From assembly GCF_019084075.1 (NCBI RefSeq), contig NZ_JAHREN010000001.1, positions 4,986,501 to 5,050,500 on the forward strand: a stretch of 64,000 nt of DNA, in the 5' to 3' direction. The notes beneath the pieces are model-generated. The model made no database searches. It was not told the DNA's origin and saw only the letters and a program-made list of their open reading frames with translations. Source of the DNA: Siccirubricoccus sp. G192 (GTDB lineage Bacteria; Pseudomonadota; Alphaproteobacteria; Acetobacterales; Acetobacteraceae). The position numbers and the translations under genes are program-made. Of the stretch, positions 24,310-34,610 are shown one piece after another (position 1 is the first letter of the stretch; each line of letters begins with the position of its first letter).

Positions 24310-25241
24310 GCCGGCACCGCCGGCTGCGCCAGCAGGCCCTCGGCCGCCGCCAGCGCCGCCTCCACCGTCAGGCCCGGCATGGAATCCAGCCCCGGGCTGC
24401 CCGGCGCCACGGCGGTGGCGGTGCGGCGCCCGGCCGGGGCGTATTCCTCGACGCGGGAGGGGCCGAAGAGGCCGAGCGTCGGCGTCCCGGTCGCTGCCGA
24501 GAGATGCATCAGCCCGGAATCATTGCCGACGAACAGCGCGCAGCGGGCCAGCACCGCCGCCGCCTCCGGCAGCGAGAGGCGGCCGACCAGGTCCACCGCA
24601 TCCTCCCCCAGCGCCGCCAGCACCGGCGCCGCCATGGCGGCCTCCTCGGCACCCGGTCCGCCCAGGATGGCGGCGCGGGCCCCTTCCAGCGGCGCTCCCG
24701 GCGCGGTCAGGGCGCGGAACAGCGCCACGAAACGCTCCGCCGGCCAGGTCTTGCGCGCCCAATTCGCGGTGGGGCCGAGGCCGATCCAGGGCCTGCTGCC
24801 CGGCAGCAGCACCGCCGCCCGCTCCACCTCGGCCGGGCCGAACCAAGCCACCGGCAGCGGCGCCGGGTCCCCATCCGACCCTGGGCCCAGCAGCGCGCCA
24901 AGCTGCGCCAGCCGGTGCCCGGGGCTGCGGCCGCCGCGCATCACCAGGCGCTGGCGCGCCCGCACCGCCCAGGCGAAGCCGGAGCCGCGGAGGTCTACCA
25001 CCAAGTCCCAGCGCGTGCCCGCCACCTGCCGCCAGAGGTCCAGCCAGTGCAGCCGGAAGCGGCGCTTCTCCAGCACGATGGTCCAGGCGCGGTTCGGCAT
25101 GCGGGCGAAGACGCCCTCGGCCACCGGGCCGCAGGCCACCACCACCTTGGCATGGGGGTGGCGGCGGATCAGCCGGTCCAGCAGCCCGGTGGAGAGCACG
25201 GCATCGCCGATCCGGGTGGAGGTGATGAAAAGGATGCGCAC
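24306..25241 (-). CDS. Glycosyltransferase family 9 (ADP-heptose:LPS heptosyltransferase-like)
   Basis: A 311-residue GT9 enzyme, first gene of the glycan block. VRILFITSTRIGDAVLSTGL is the standard start, here with a GTG codon at 25241. The donor site follows in VDLVGRLSLPEAAAVLARC and FVGNDSGLMHLSAATGTPT, ending in LGLFGPS. GT9 members transfer heptose onto lipid A-Kdo in the cytoplasm; in species without heptose they may move other sugars. It is divergent from ygfZ (25339). The region between the two starts is only 97 bp and must carry both promoters. Confidence 0.88.
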   Translation of the reverse strand: MRILFITSTRIGDAVLSTGLLDRLIRRHPHAKVVVACGPVAEGVFARMPNRAWTIVLEKRRFRLHWLDLWRQVAGTRWDLVVDLRGSGFAWAVRARQRLVMRGGRSPGHRLAQLGALLGPGSDGDPAPLPVAWFGPAEVERAAVLLPGSRPWIGLGPTANWARKTWPAERFVALFRALTAPGAPLEGARAAILGGPGAEEAAMAAPVLAALGEDAVDLVGRLSLPEAAAVLARCALFVGNDSGLMHLSAATGTPTLGLFGPSRVEEYAPAGRRTATAVAPGSPGLDSMPGLTVEAALAAAEGLLAQPAVPA

Positions 25242-25338
25242 GGCGGGCGCCTGTAGCACGTCCGGGCCGGATCGTCCCGACCCCTTGGCCGCAGGCCGAC
25301 CCGTTGCAGAACTGCCCCGGCGATGCCACCTGCCAGGG

Positions 25339-26167
25339 ATGCCGATCGCGTTTCTCCCCGACCGGGGCGTGCTGGAGGTGGCGGGCGAGGACCGTATCGC
25401 CTTCCTCCAGGGCCTCGTTTCCAACGATGTCGCCGAGGCCGCCCCGGGCCGGGCGGTCTGGGCCGCGCTGCTGACGCCGCAGGGCAAGTGGCTGGCCGAT
25501 TTCCTCATCCTGGCGGAGGAGGACCGGCTGCTGCTGGACTGCGAGCGGGCGCAGGCGCCGATGCTGGCGCAGCGCCTCTCGCGCTTCCGGCTGCGGTCCC
25601 GCGTCGCGCTGCGCGACCTCTCGGCCGAATTCGCCGTGCATGCCGGCTGGGGCGGCGTGCCCCTGCCCACGGGCATGCCCGCCGCCCCCGACCCCCGCCT
25701 GCCGGCGGCCGGCTGGCGCGTCCTCGCCGCCGCCCCCCCTGCCCGGCGCCGATGCCACGCCGGAGGACTGGGACCGGCACCGCCTCGGCCTCGGCCTGCC
25801 GGACGGCTCCCGCGATATGGCCGCCGAGCAGACGGTGCTGCTGGAGGCCGGCTTCGACGAGCTCCAGGGCATCTCTTGGAGCAAGGGCTGCTACATGGGC
25901 CAGGAACTCACCGCCCGGACGAAGTATCGCGGCCTGCTCAAGCGCCGCCTGGTGCCGGTGGCCGTGGCCGGCCCGCTGCCGCCGCGCGGCACGCCGGTGC
26001 TGGCCGAGGGGGCCGAGATGGGCGAGATGCGTTCCGGCCGCGACGGCCTGGGCCTCGCCCTGCTGCGGCTGGAGGCGCTGGATGGCCGGGCGCTGCATTG
26101 CGGCGGGGCGGTGCTGACGCCGCGCATCCCCGGCTGGATGGTCCTGCCGGCGCGGAACGCCGCCTGA
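25339..26167 (+). CDS. ygfZ: YgfZ/GcvT folate-binding protein (apparent frameshift in a C7 run)
   Basis: A tetrahydrofolate-binding protein of about 275 residues that aids repair or assembly of certain iron-sulfur enzymes. The N-terminal MPIAFLPDRGVLEVAGEDR and FLQGLVSNDV match the family. The diagnostic KGCYMGQELTARTKYRG near residue 185 holds the conserved cysteine. The two halves are in different frames, and the break falls in seven consecutive C residues (25733-25739). Removing one C restores WRVLAAAPLPGADATPEDW. Homopolymer miscall is the simplest reading; slippage-based phase variation is possible. The methyltransferase gene starts 3 bp later. Confidence 0.85.
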
Positions 26168-26169
26168 GC

Positions 26170-26646
26170 ATGTCGGGCACCGGCAAGGACGCTCCCGACC
26201 ACGGCCCCGGCGTGCTGCTGCCGCCGCCGCTGCTGGTGGCGGGGCTAATCGCCTTCGCCTGGCTGCTGCGGCAGGCGGTGCCGCTGCCGGTCGGCGGGCC
26301 GCTGCCGATGCTGGCCAACCTGGTGTTCCTGGCCGCCTTCGGGCTGATCCTCTGGGCAATCCTGGCGATGACCCGCGCCGGCACCGACCCGCGGCCGGAC
26401 AAGCCGGACCAGGCGCTGGTCGAGCGCGGCCCCTTCCGCTTCAGCCGCAACCCGGTCTATCTCGGCCTCGTGCTGCTGGTCATCGGCTTCGCGCTGCGCT
26501 GGGGCGATCTCTGGGGCTGGCTGGCGGCGCTGGCCAGCCAGCAATTGCTCGACCGGCTGGTGATCGCGCGGGAGGAGGCCTACCTCGCCACGCGGTTCGG
26601 CGCCGCCTACAACGCCTATCGGGCGCGGGTCAGGCGCTGGGTGTAA
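26170..26646 (+). CDS. Isoprenylcysteine carboxyl methyltransferase family membrane protein
   Basis: A 158-residue integral membrane methyltransferase (ICMT/PEMT-like). Hydrophobic segments lie at about 16-34, 42-65 and 93-118. The cofactor region has FRFSRNPVYLGLVLL and the C-terminal REEAYLATRFGAAYNAYRARVRRW, the usual SAM-binding tail. Bacterial members methylate small isoprenoid-like or unknown lipids; no substrate is indicated. It starts 3 bp after the ygfZ stop and is almost certainly co-transcribed with it. It converges on the SDR gene with an 8-bp gap. Confidence 0.87.
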   Translation: MSGTGKDAPDHGPGVLLPPPLLVAGLIAFAWLLRQAVPLPVGGPLPMLANLVFLAAFGLILWAILAMTRAGTDPRPDKPDQALVERGPFRFSRNPVYLGLVLLVIGFALRWGDLWGWLAALASQQLLDRLVIAREEAYLATRFGAAYNAYRARVRRWV

Positions 26647-26653
26647 TCGCCCG

Positions 26654-27526
26654 CTACCCGTTCACCACCGTGCCGCCATTCGGGTGCAGCACCTGGCCGT
26701 TCATGTAGCTGCTGTCGCTCGCGGCGGCGAGGAAGATATAGCTGGGCGCCACCTCGTCCGGCTGGCCCGGCCGTTCCATCGGCGCGGACTCGCCGTGCCT
26801 GGCGGTGCTCTGCTCGTCGAAGCTGGCCGGGATCAGCGGCGTCCAAATCGGCCCCGGCGCCACCGCGTTCACCCGGATCTTCCGTTGCTCGAAGAGGTTC
26901 TGCGAGAGGCTGCGGGTGAAGGCGACGATGGCGCCCTTGGTGCTGGCATAGTCGATGAGGCCCCCGCTGCCCTTGTAGGCGGTGACGGAGGTGGTGTTGA
27001 TGATGGTGCCGCCCTCCGGCATGTGCTTCAGCACGTATTTCGCCATCCAGAAATAGCCGAGGATATTGGTGCGGAACGTCCGCTCCACCTGGGCCTCGGG
27101 GATTTCGGCGAAGTCCTTGCAGATATGCTGCTCGGCCGCGTTGTTCACCAGGATGTCGATGCGGCCGCCGAGGAATTGTGCCGCCTTCTCCACGGCCTGG
27201 CGGCAGAAGCCGGCATCGCCGACATCGCCGGCGATGGCCAGGCATTTCCGCCCGGCGGCCTCCACATGCCGCTTGGTCTCCTCGGCATCCTGCTGCTCGT
27301 CCTTGTAGAGGATCACTACATCGGCGCCCTCCTTGGCGAAGCCGATGGCCACCGCGCGGCCGATGCCGGAATCGCCGCCCGTCACCACGGCGCGCTTGCC
27401 GGTGAGCTTGCCGGCCGGCTTCCAACCCTCCATCCGGTCGCGCGGCTGCGGCGTCATCTCCGCCTCGATGCCGGGCTGGCGGTCCTGCTTCTGCGGCGGC
27501 TGCGGGGTGGGTTTCTGGTCCGGCAT
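26654..27526 (-). CDS. Short-chain dehydrogenase/reductase (YghA/YdaD-like stress SDR)
   Basis: A 290-residue NAD(P)-dependent oxidoreductase. TGGDSGIGRAVAIGFAKEGA is the cofactor motif. The catalytic set is NTTSVTAYKG for Ser and IDYASTKGA for the YxxxK pair. The N-terminal 40-residue extension rich in Q, P and K (QPPQKQDRQPG) is typical of the YghA/YdaD subgroup, which is induced in general stress. Start at 27526. A NepR-like gene elsewhere in the window makes a stress link attractive, but no EcfG-type promoter was seen in front of it. Substrate unknown. Confidence 0.9.
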   Translation of the reverse strand: MPDQKPTPQPPQKQDRQPGIEAEMTPQPRDRMEGWKPAGKLTGKRAVVTGGDSGIGRAVAIGFAKEGADVVILYKDEQQDAEETKRHVEAAGRKCLAIAGDVGDAGFCRQAVEKAAQFLGGRIDILVNNAAEQHICKDFAEIPEAQVERTFRTNILGYFWMAKYVLKHMPEGGTIINTTSVTAYKGSGGLIDYASTKGAIVAFTRSLSQNLFEQRKIRVNAVAPGPIWTPLIPASFDEQSTARHGESAPMERPGQPDEVAPSYIFLAAASDSSYMNGQVLHPNGGTVVNG

Positions 27527-27610
27527 GGCGCGGGGTTCCCTCGGGGCGTGCCGGCGGGGAACGGGCGGAGGGGTGCGGGGGTTGCGGGCGGCAGGCGGAA
27601 CGGAGTCCTG

Positions 27611-28561
27611 CTACCCGCCGCCCGGGAGCAGCCGCGCCACCGCATGGGCGCATTCCGTGAAAAGCCGCGCCGCCGGGGCGGGGCTGCGGTTGCCGAGCGT
27701 GATCAGCGCGATCGGCCGCCGGGTTTCCGCAAGCTCCACCGGCAGCGCCGCCAGGGCGGGGTATTGCGCCCGGAAGCGCAGCATGGCGGAGGGCAGCACG
27801 CTCAGGAAGCACCCATTGCCCAGCAGGTTCACCGCCAGCCGCACGGAACGCGTCGTCACCGCCCGCGGCGGGTCCAGCCCGCGCAGGCGGAAGGCCGCGG
27901 CGATCATCCCGCCGAGGAAGGAGTCGGGTGGCGGCAGGACCCAGGGCTCCGCCATGAGCTCGGCCAGCAGGATGCGCCGCCGCCGGGCCAGCGGGTTGCG
28001 CCGGCCGGCCATGACCACCAGCGGGTCGTCGAAGAGCGGGTCCACCAGCAGGTCGGGCTCGGCGGCGGCGCCCGCCGTGCGGCTGACCGCAAGGTCGAGG
28101 CTCCGGTCGCGCAGGCGCTGGAACAGCAACCCGGTATCCGCCATCTCGACCTCGAAGGTCATGCGCGGGTAGCGTGGCGAGAGCCGCAGGATGACAGCGG
28201 AGACGATGGCGGTCATCGGCTCGGTTGTGCCGATGCGCAGCCGCCCGGTGGCCGGGTCCGCCAGGAAGCGGATCTCCTCGATCCCCAGGCGCAGCTCATC
28301 GAGCATGGCGGTGCCGCGCGCCAGCAGGACGCGGCCATAGGCGGTGGGCTCGACGCCGCGCGGGCCGCGGTCGAGCAGCGGCGCGCCCAGGCTGCGCTCC
28401 ATCCCGGCGATGGCCTTGGAGATCGCCGGCTGCGACATCGCCAGGCGCTCCGCCGCCTGCGCCATGCTGCCGAGCTCCGCCACCACCCGCAGCATGTGGA
28501 GGTCCCGCAACCTGAGCCGCCGGGCGATGCGCTGGTCGGCTCCCGCCTGCTGGTCCGGCAT
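27611..28561 (-). CDS. LysR-family transcriptional regulator
   Basis: A 316-residue LysR protein. The winged helix-turn-helix is at about 14-73 (DLHMLRVVAELGSMAQAAE, MSQPAISKAIAGMER), followed by the two-lobed effector domain with RLRIGTTEPM and DLAVSRTAG. It is divergent from the Bug receptor gene at 28677 with 115 bp between, the common LysR/tripartite-receptor arrangement. It therefore likely controls that gene in response to an aromatic or carboxylic acid. I could not single out a T-N11-A operator with confidence. Confidence 0.92.
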   Translation of the reverse strand: MPDQQAGADQRIARRLRLRDLHMLRVVAELGSMAQAAERLAMSQPAISKAIAGMERSLGAPLLDRGPRGVEPTAYGRVLLARGTAMLDELRLGIEEIRFLADPATGRLRIGTTEPMTAIVSAVILRLSPRYPRMTFEVEMADTGLLFQRLRDRSLDLAVSRTAGAAAEPDLLVDPLFDDPLVVMAGRRNPLARRRRILLAELMAEPWVLPPPDSFLGGMIAAAFRLRGLDPPRAVTTRSVRLAVNLLGNGCFLSVLPSAMLRFRAQYPALAALPVELAETRRPIALITLGNRSPAPAARLFTECAHAVARLLPGGG

Positions 28562-28676
28562 GATCCCTGGCCTGAGCTATGCCATCCGGTTATCGCACCA
28601 TGCCAAGATACGATTTCCGCGCATGGCCCGGCCAGCCTCTTCTGCGTGCCTCGCCGGCTGAACCAGGGAGGACCCC

Positions 28677-29697
28677 ATGCACCACCTCCAGCCCCCCGCC
28701 GCAATCATCGGGCGCCGCGCCCTCATCGCCGCACTGCCCTGGATCGGCGCCGCCGCCGCGGAGACCCCGCCGGCCCCGGCCGCGCCCCTGGCGGAACCCT
28801 GGCCGGAGCGCCGGGTGCGGGTGATCACCCCGGCCACGCCCGGCTCCTCGCTCGACCTGATCGCCCGTGTGGTGGCGGAACGGCTGACGGCGCGCTGGGG
28901 CCAGCCGGTCGTGGTCGAGGGCAGGCCGGGTGCCGACGGCATCCCGGCGCTGGAGGCCATGCTCGCCACCCGGCCGGGCGAGGCGCTGTTCCTGGCCAAT
29001 CACGGGGTCATGACCGTGACGCCGATCCTGCACCCGCGCCTCGGCTTCGATCCGCTGGCCGAGCTGCCGGCGGTGGTGGACCTCACCAGCGACCAATTCG
29101 GCCTGGTGGTGCCGGCATCGCTGCCGACGCGGGATCTGGCGGAATTCGTGGCGCTGGCGCGGACCCGGCCGGGCGCGCTCAACTACACTTCGGCGATGGG
29201 CCCGCCCTACCTCGCCATGCGCGCCTTCCTGCGCGATGCCGGGCTCGACCTGGTGCATGTCGCCTATCGCGGCGCCGGGGCGGCGGTGGTGACGGAGCTG
29301 CTGGCCGGGCGGCTGCATGCCCTGATGGCGCCGCTGGCACCGGTGGTCGGCGCGGTGCGCGACGGGCGCCTCAGGCTGCTCGCCGTCACCGGGCAGGAGC
29401 GCGCCCCCGCCGTGCCGGAGGTACCGACCAGCGCCGAGCAGGGTTTTCCGGATTTCCGGCAGGAAGGCATCCACGGAATCTTCGGCTGGAAGGGCATGCC
29501 GGAGGCGCTGCGGGGGGCGCATCGCCGCCGAGGCGGCGGCCGTGGTCGCCGACCCGTCCCTCGCCGAGCGGCTGCGGGGCGCCGGCCTGCTGGTGCGGCG
29601 CGGCGGCACGCCGGAAGGCTTCGCCGCCACCCTTGCGGAGCAGCGCGGGCGCTGGTCCAGGCTGGCGCAGGAATTCGGCGTCGCGCCGCCCGCATAG
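28677..29697 (+). CDS. Bug/TTT-family periplasmic receptor (apparent frameshift in a G6 run)
   Basis: A periplasmic solute receptor of about 339 residues, Bug (TctC) family. A twin-arginine-like leader (IIGRRALIAALPWIGAAAA) is followed by VRVITPATPGSSLDLIARVVA, QPVVVEGRPGADG, VAYRGAGAAVVTELLAG and LAVTGQERAPAVPEVPT. After GWKGMPEALR the frame breaks in six G residues (29512-29517). Dropping one G gives the expected RIAAEAAAVVADPSLAERL through EFGVAPPA and a stop at 29697. Divergently paired with the LysR gene. No TctA/TctB membrane partners are near. RBS GGGAGG precedes the ATG. Confidence 0.85.
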
Positions 29698-29756
29698 GAC
29701 CACGGATCGGTCCCGGCGGTGCCGCGCCACCACCGGCGCGCGGCGCCATCCCCGGG

Positions 29757-32700
29757 CTACTCGGCCGCCTGGCCGGTGCCCTGCGCCCGGGCCGCATGGC
29801 CGCGGCCGAAGCGGCGATGCGTCCACTCCCGCATGTGCTGGAAGACCACGTAGAGCATCGGGATCAGGAAGATGCCGATGGTGCTGGCCACGATCATGCC
29901 GGCGAAGACCGGCGTGCTGACGCTGCGCCGCGCGACCTGCGAGGCGCCCGTCGCCACGACCAGCGGCACCAGGCCCAGGACGAAGGCGATGGAGGTCATC
30001 ATCACCGCGCGGAACCGCAGCTTCGCGGCAATCTGCGCCGCTTCGCGGATCGGCACGCCGCTCTCGCGCTGCTCCTTCGCGATCGACGATCAGGATGCCG
30101 TTCTTGGCCGCCAGCGCGATCAGCACGACCAGCCCGATCTGGCCATAGAGGTCGAGCGAGAGCCCGGCCACCAGGACGCCGGCGAAGGCGCCGATCACGC
30201 CCGCGATCACCGAGAGCAGCACCGGGATCGGGATCACCCAGCTCTCGTAGAGCGCCACCAGGAACAGGTAGGCGAAGAGCACCGCCAGGGCGAGGATGAT
30301 CCCTGTCTGGCCGCTCGCCTGCTGCTCCTGGAAGGCGGTGCCGGTCCACTCGTAGGCGTAGCCGGCCGGCAGGGTCCGCGCCGAGATCTCGGCCATCGCC
30401 GCCATCGCCTCGCTGGAGGAGACGCCCGGTGCCGCGCCCCCGTTGATCGTGACGGCACGGTAGTTGTTGTAGCGGGTGATGCCCTGCGGGCCGGTGACCG
30501 TGCGCAGGGTCGCGATGGAGCGCAGCGGCACCATCGCGCCGTTGCTATTACGGAACTGGATCTTCCACAGCGCCGCGGCGTCGCGCCGGTCGGCGGCCTC
30601 GCCCTGCAGGTTCACCTGCCAGGTGCGGCCGAACAGGTTGAAGTTGTTGACGAAGGCGCCGCCGAGCGTCGCCTGCAAGGTGGTGAACACGTCGCTGACG
30701 CTGAGGCCGAGCGCCTGCGCCTTGGTGCGGTCGATATCGAGGAACAGCGAGGGATTGGCGGCGGTATAGGTCGAGAAGACGCGCGCGAGCCGCGGGTCCG
30801 CATTGGCGGCGCTGACCAGGCCTCGCATCACGCCGCCAATAGCCACCGGGTCGGCGCCCCGCAGGCTTTCCAGCATGTATTCGAAGCCGCCGGTGGTGGA
30901 GAGGCCGACGACCGGCGGCAGGTTGAAGGGCAGGACATTCGCGTTGCGGATCCGCTGGGCCGCGCCGAAGGTCCGGGCGATCACCGCCTGCGCCGAATCC
31001 GCGGCCGCCGTGCGGTCCGCGAAGGGCTTGAGCCGGGCGACCATGAAGGCGGAGTTGCTCGCTGAGAAGCCGTCGAGCAGCGAGAAGCCGACGATCGAGA
31101 TCACGTCCTGGACCTGCGGCGTGGCCTTGAGGAGTTCCTCGACCTCGCCGACCACGCGCCCGGTGCGGGCCACGGAGGCGCCGGCCGGCAATTGTACCAT
31201 GATGAAGAAGGAGCCCTGGTCCTCCTCCGGCAGGAAGCCCGTGGGCGTCCGCAGCGAAAGGGCCCAGGTGCCCGCGCCCAGGGCCGCGACCAGCGCCAGC
31301 GACAGGACGGCGAGGCGCAGCGTCTTGCCCACCACCCCGGCATAGCCGTCCCGCACGCTGTCGATGCGCCGCGAGACCCAGGCCATGACCCCGCGCTTCG
31401 CGCCGGTGTGGCGCAGCAGGACGCCGCAGAGCGCCGGCGAGAGCGTCAGGGCGTTGATCGCCGAGATCACCATGGAGACGCTGATCGTCACCGCGAATTG
31501 CCGGAACAACTCGCCCGAGATGCCCGGGATGAAGGCGATCGGCACGAAGACCGAGAGCAGCACCAGGGTGATGGCGATGATCGGCGCAGTGATCTGCGCC
31601 ATCGCCTTCCGGGTGGCCTCGGCCGGGGCGAGGTCCGGCTCCTCCTCCATCACCCGCTCGACGTTCTCGACCACCACGATGGCGTCGTCCACCACGATGC
31701 CGATGGCGAGCACCATCGCCAGCAGGGAGACGGTATTGGCCGAGTAGCCCATCAGCAGCAGCACCGCGAAGGTGCCGATCAGGCTGACCGGCACCGCGAT
31801 GAGCGGAATGATGGTTGCGCGCAGGTTGCCGAGGAACAGGAACACCACCACGGCCACGATGGCGAGGGCCTCGAAGGCCGCCATCACCACCTGGCTGATC
31901 GTGTCGATCACGAAGGTGGTCGAATCATAGACCGCCTGGACCTTCACGCCCGCGGGGAGGCGCCCGACGACCTTGTCCAGGGTCTCCCGGACCGCCGCGG
32001 CGGCGTTCACCGCGTTCCCGCCGGGGGCCTGGTAGATGCCGATGGCGACCGCGGGCCGGCCGTTCAGCCGGGTGAAGGTGTCCTCGTTCTGCGCCCCTAT
32101 CTCGACCCGGGCGACGTCGCGCACGCGCAGCACGGAGCCATCCGGATTGGCGCGGATCACGATCTCGCCAAATTGCTCGGGGGTCGAGAGGCGGCCCTGG
32201 GTCTGCACGTTCAATTGCAGCCGCTGGTCGTCGGGGATCGGCCGGGCGCCGACGCGGCCGACCGGGGCCTGCACGTTCTGCGCCTGGATCACCCGGACGA
32301 TGTCCGAGGGCGCCAGGTTCAGGCTGACCAGGCGCGCGGTGTCGAACCAGATCCGCATGGAATAGTTGAGCTGGCCGAAGAGCAGCGCCCGCCCGACGCC
32401 CGGCGTGCGCGCCAGCTCGTCGATGACGTTGATGGTGGCGAGGTTCGTGAGGAACAGCGGGTCGTGCTCGTCGACATCGCTGGTCATCATCACGAATTGC
32501 AGGATCGAGGAGGACCGCTTCAGGACCGTCAGGCCCTGGCGCTGCACCTCCTCCGGCAGTTGCGCCATCGCCGTCTGGACGCGGTTGTTGACGTTGACGG
32601 TGTTGATGTCGGGGTTGGTGCCCAGCGCGAAGCTGACATTCAGGCTGTAGCTGCCGTCGTTGCCGCTGGTGCTGCGCATGTAGAGCATCTGGTCCACGCC

Positions 32701-32913
32701 GAGGACCTTGGACTCCAGCACCTGCGCCACCGTGGCCTCCACCACCTCGGCGGAGGCGCCGGGATAGACGGCGGAAACCTCGACCTCCGGCGGCACGATG
32801 TCCGGCAATTGGGAGACCGGGATGCGCAGCAGCGCGAGCGCGCCGGCGAGCGTCAGGACGACGGAGATGACGATCGCCAGCCGCGGCCGGTCGATGAAGG
32901 TCGAGGAGATCAT
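29757..32913 (-). CDS. RND multidrug efflux permease (HAE1 family), apparent frameshift near 30082
   Basis: The inner-membrane proton antiporter of a tripartite drug pump, about 1051 residues. MISSTFIDRPRLAIVISVV is the classic start. The relay aspartates are in GIVVDDAIVVVENVERV near residue 405. Large periplasmic loops and 12 membrane helices are recognisable. Near the end, KNGILIV should continue EFAKEQRE, but two bases are missing at 30082/30083 (GCGA-TCGAC on the + strand) and the last 100 residues lie in another frame (VPIREAAQIAAKLRFRAVM). Probably an assembly error. Start at 32913 with GGAGATAGG upstream, 4 bp after the adaptor gene. No outer-membrane TolC gene follows. Confidence 0.9.
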
Positions 32914-32917
32914 GGGC

Positions 32918-34112
32918 CTATCTCCGGCCTGCCGGGGCGCCATCCATCGCCTGGACGCCGGTATCCGCGGGGCCGGGCGAGACCTCCATGTTCGGCTGGA
33001 CGCGCTGCACGCCTTCCAGCACCACCTTCTCGCCTTCCCTGAGGCCGTCGGTGACCACGGCGGACTCGGGGGTGGACTGGCCGAGCTGCACGGCGCGCCG
33101 CTGCACCCGGTTGTCGGCGCCGACCACATAGACGAAGTCGCCCTGCTGGTCGGACAGCACCGCCTCGCGCGGGATGGTCAGGACCTGCACCGGCTCGGCC
33201 CCTTCCAGAGCCACCGTCACGAACTCGCCGTTGAACAGTTCGCGCAAGCGGATGTCACCGACCTTCTCGGCGGGGAGAACGGGGTTCGGGATGGTGCCGC
33301 GGAGCGTCAGCGTATCGGTGTCCTGACTGACATCGATATCGACGAAGCCCAGCTTCCCGGTCTGTTCGTAGAGGCGGCCATTCGGCAGGCGCAGCCGGAT
33401 CACCACCGCCTCGAACCCGCCCTTGTTCGCATAGCGGCCGCGCAACTCCAGGGCGGTGCGCATCGGGACCGGGAAAGTGACATACATCGGATCCTCGCTC
33501 ACGATCGTCGCCAGGACACCGGGAATTCGGCCCGACCACATTGCCGACCGTGACCGCGGTGCGGCCGATGCGGCCATCGATCGGGGCCCTGATCTCGGTG
33601 TAGTCGAGGTTGATCTGCGACTGGCGCATCTGCGCCTGCGCCGCGAGCGCCTGGGCATTGGCCGAACGCTCCTGCGCGATGGCATTGTCCAGGGCGACCT
33701 GCGTGCCGGCACCGGTCGACCGCAGGTCCCGCGCGCGGGCAAGCGTGGCCCTGGCATTGATGAGCTCGGCCTCAGCCTGGGCGACCGCTGCCTGCTTGGC
33801 CGCGAGGTCGGCCTCATAGGGGCCGCGCTCCAGCCGGTAGAGCAACTCTCCCGCCTTCACCTCCGCGCCCTCGGTGAACAGCCGATCCTCCAGGAAGGCG
33901 GCGACGCGCGCCACCAGGTCCACCCGGTGGATGGCCTGCACGCGGCCGATGAACTCGTAGCTCTCGGTGATGGGGCGGCGCGTGGCCTCGATGACGCCGA
34001 CCGCCGGCGGTCCGGACGGCGCGGGCTGGGCGGCGACCTGGCCAGCCACGGCGCAGGCGAGCAGGAGCATGGCGGCGAGACGGGCAAGGCCGCGAAACGG
34101 ACGGTTCGGCAT
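32918..34112 (-). CDS. RND efflux periplasmic adaptor (membrane fusion protein), apparent frameshift near 33522
   Basis: The AcrA-like adaptor linking the RND pump to an outer-membrane channel, about 397 residues. A signal peptide (LAAMLLLACAVAGQVAAQ) is followed by the lipoyl half-motif YEFIGRVQAIHRVDLVARV, an alpha-hairpin (AAKQAAVAQAEAELINARAT), and DYTEIRAPIDGRIGRTAV. The frame then shifts at a CCC on the coding strand (33521-33523). One C fewer restores VVGPNSGVLATIVSEDPMYV. The C-terminal barrel domains are intact. Start taken at 34112; ATG at 34130 or 34127 is possible. Co-transcribed with the permease (4-bp gap). Confidence 0.88.
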
Positions 34113-34440
34113 GGGCTCCCCGGGCATCATGGCTGGCCGGGGCTGGCATGGGACCGCCCGGCGCTGTCGCCGATAACGCCACGGCGCATGCTTTGTCCAA
34201 TCCGGAATCCGCCTGCCGGAGACCGCTGGCTGCCCATCGCGTCAGGCAGCCGGGCGCCGGGGGCGCGGGCGACGAAGGCACTCCAGGGCATCGCGGCCAT
34301 GGCCATCCATACTCACTGCAATGAGGCGCCGCTTCCGGCAGGGAGCCGCGGCCCGGGCCCGGCGAGGGGAGGATTCCTCGCCGCAGGGCCGGGTTCAGCC
34401 CCAACGAGGGGGGGGATCGCAGCCGGGCCGCGGCGGCTTG

Positions 34441-34468
34441 TTAATATACGAACATGGCTGTATGTAAA
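34441..34468. promoter_or_regulatory. TtgR/AcrR-like operator overlapping an efflux promoter
   Basis: Read on the minus strand the site starts TTTACATACAGCCATG and ends GTATATTAA. It closely follows the pattern of TtgR and AcrR operators for RND pumps (TTTACA-x-ACA-x-CCATG, then GTA). It also provides a TATATT -10-like box reading toward the adaptor gene. It lies between the pump operon (start 34112) and its TetR gene (34611), so autorepression plus pump repression is expected. A 329-nt leader would precede the adaptor gene. Confidence 0.6.
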
Positions 34469-34472
34469 GGCC

Positions 34473-34594
34473 CTGGTGTCCTGCCCGCGAAGTTCGCTGG
34501 ATCACCAGCGAACGAAGCGGATCAGCAGGTCACTGAAAACAAAGGCTGGTGGCCTGAGAACGAAGGCCAGAGGACTTGGGAATCAGGACACCAG
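34473..34594 (+). other. Highly structured leader in front of the efflux TetR gene
   Basis: CTGGTGTCCTG (34473-34483) is perfectly complementary to 34584-34594 and would close a 122-nt domain. Inside it a perfect 9-bp hairpin (GTTCGCTGG at 34492-34500 with 34505-34513) and a weaker GGC/GCC hairpin form branches. As RNA it is a multi-branched leader ending 16 nt before the tetR ATG. As DNA it resembles a small element with 11-bp terminal inverted repeats, but no flanking target duplication is seen. The rest of the 34113-34610 gap holds no supported gene. Confidence 0.5.
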
Positions 34595-34610
34595 GCAGGA
34601 TGCAGGCGAA

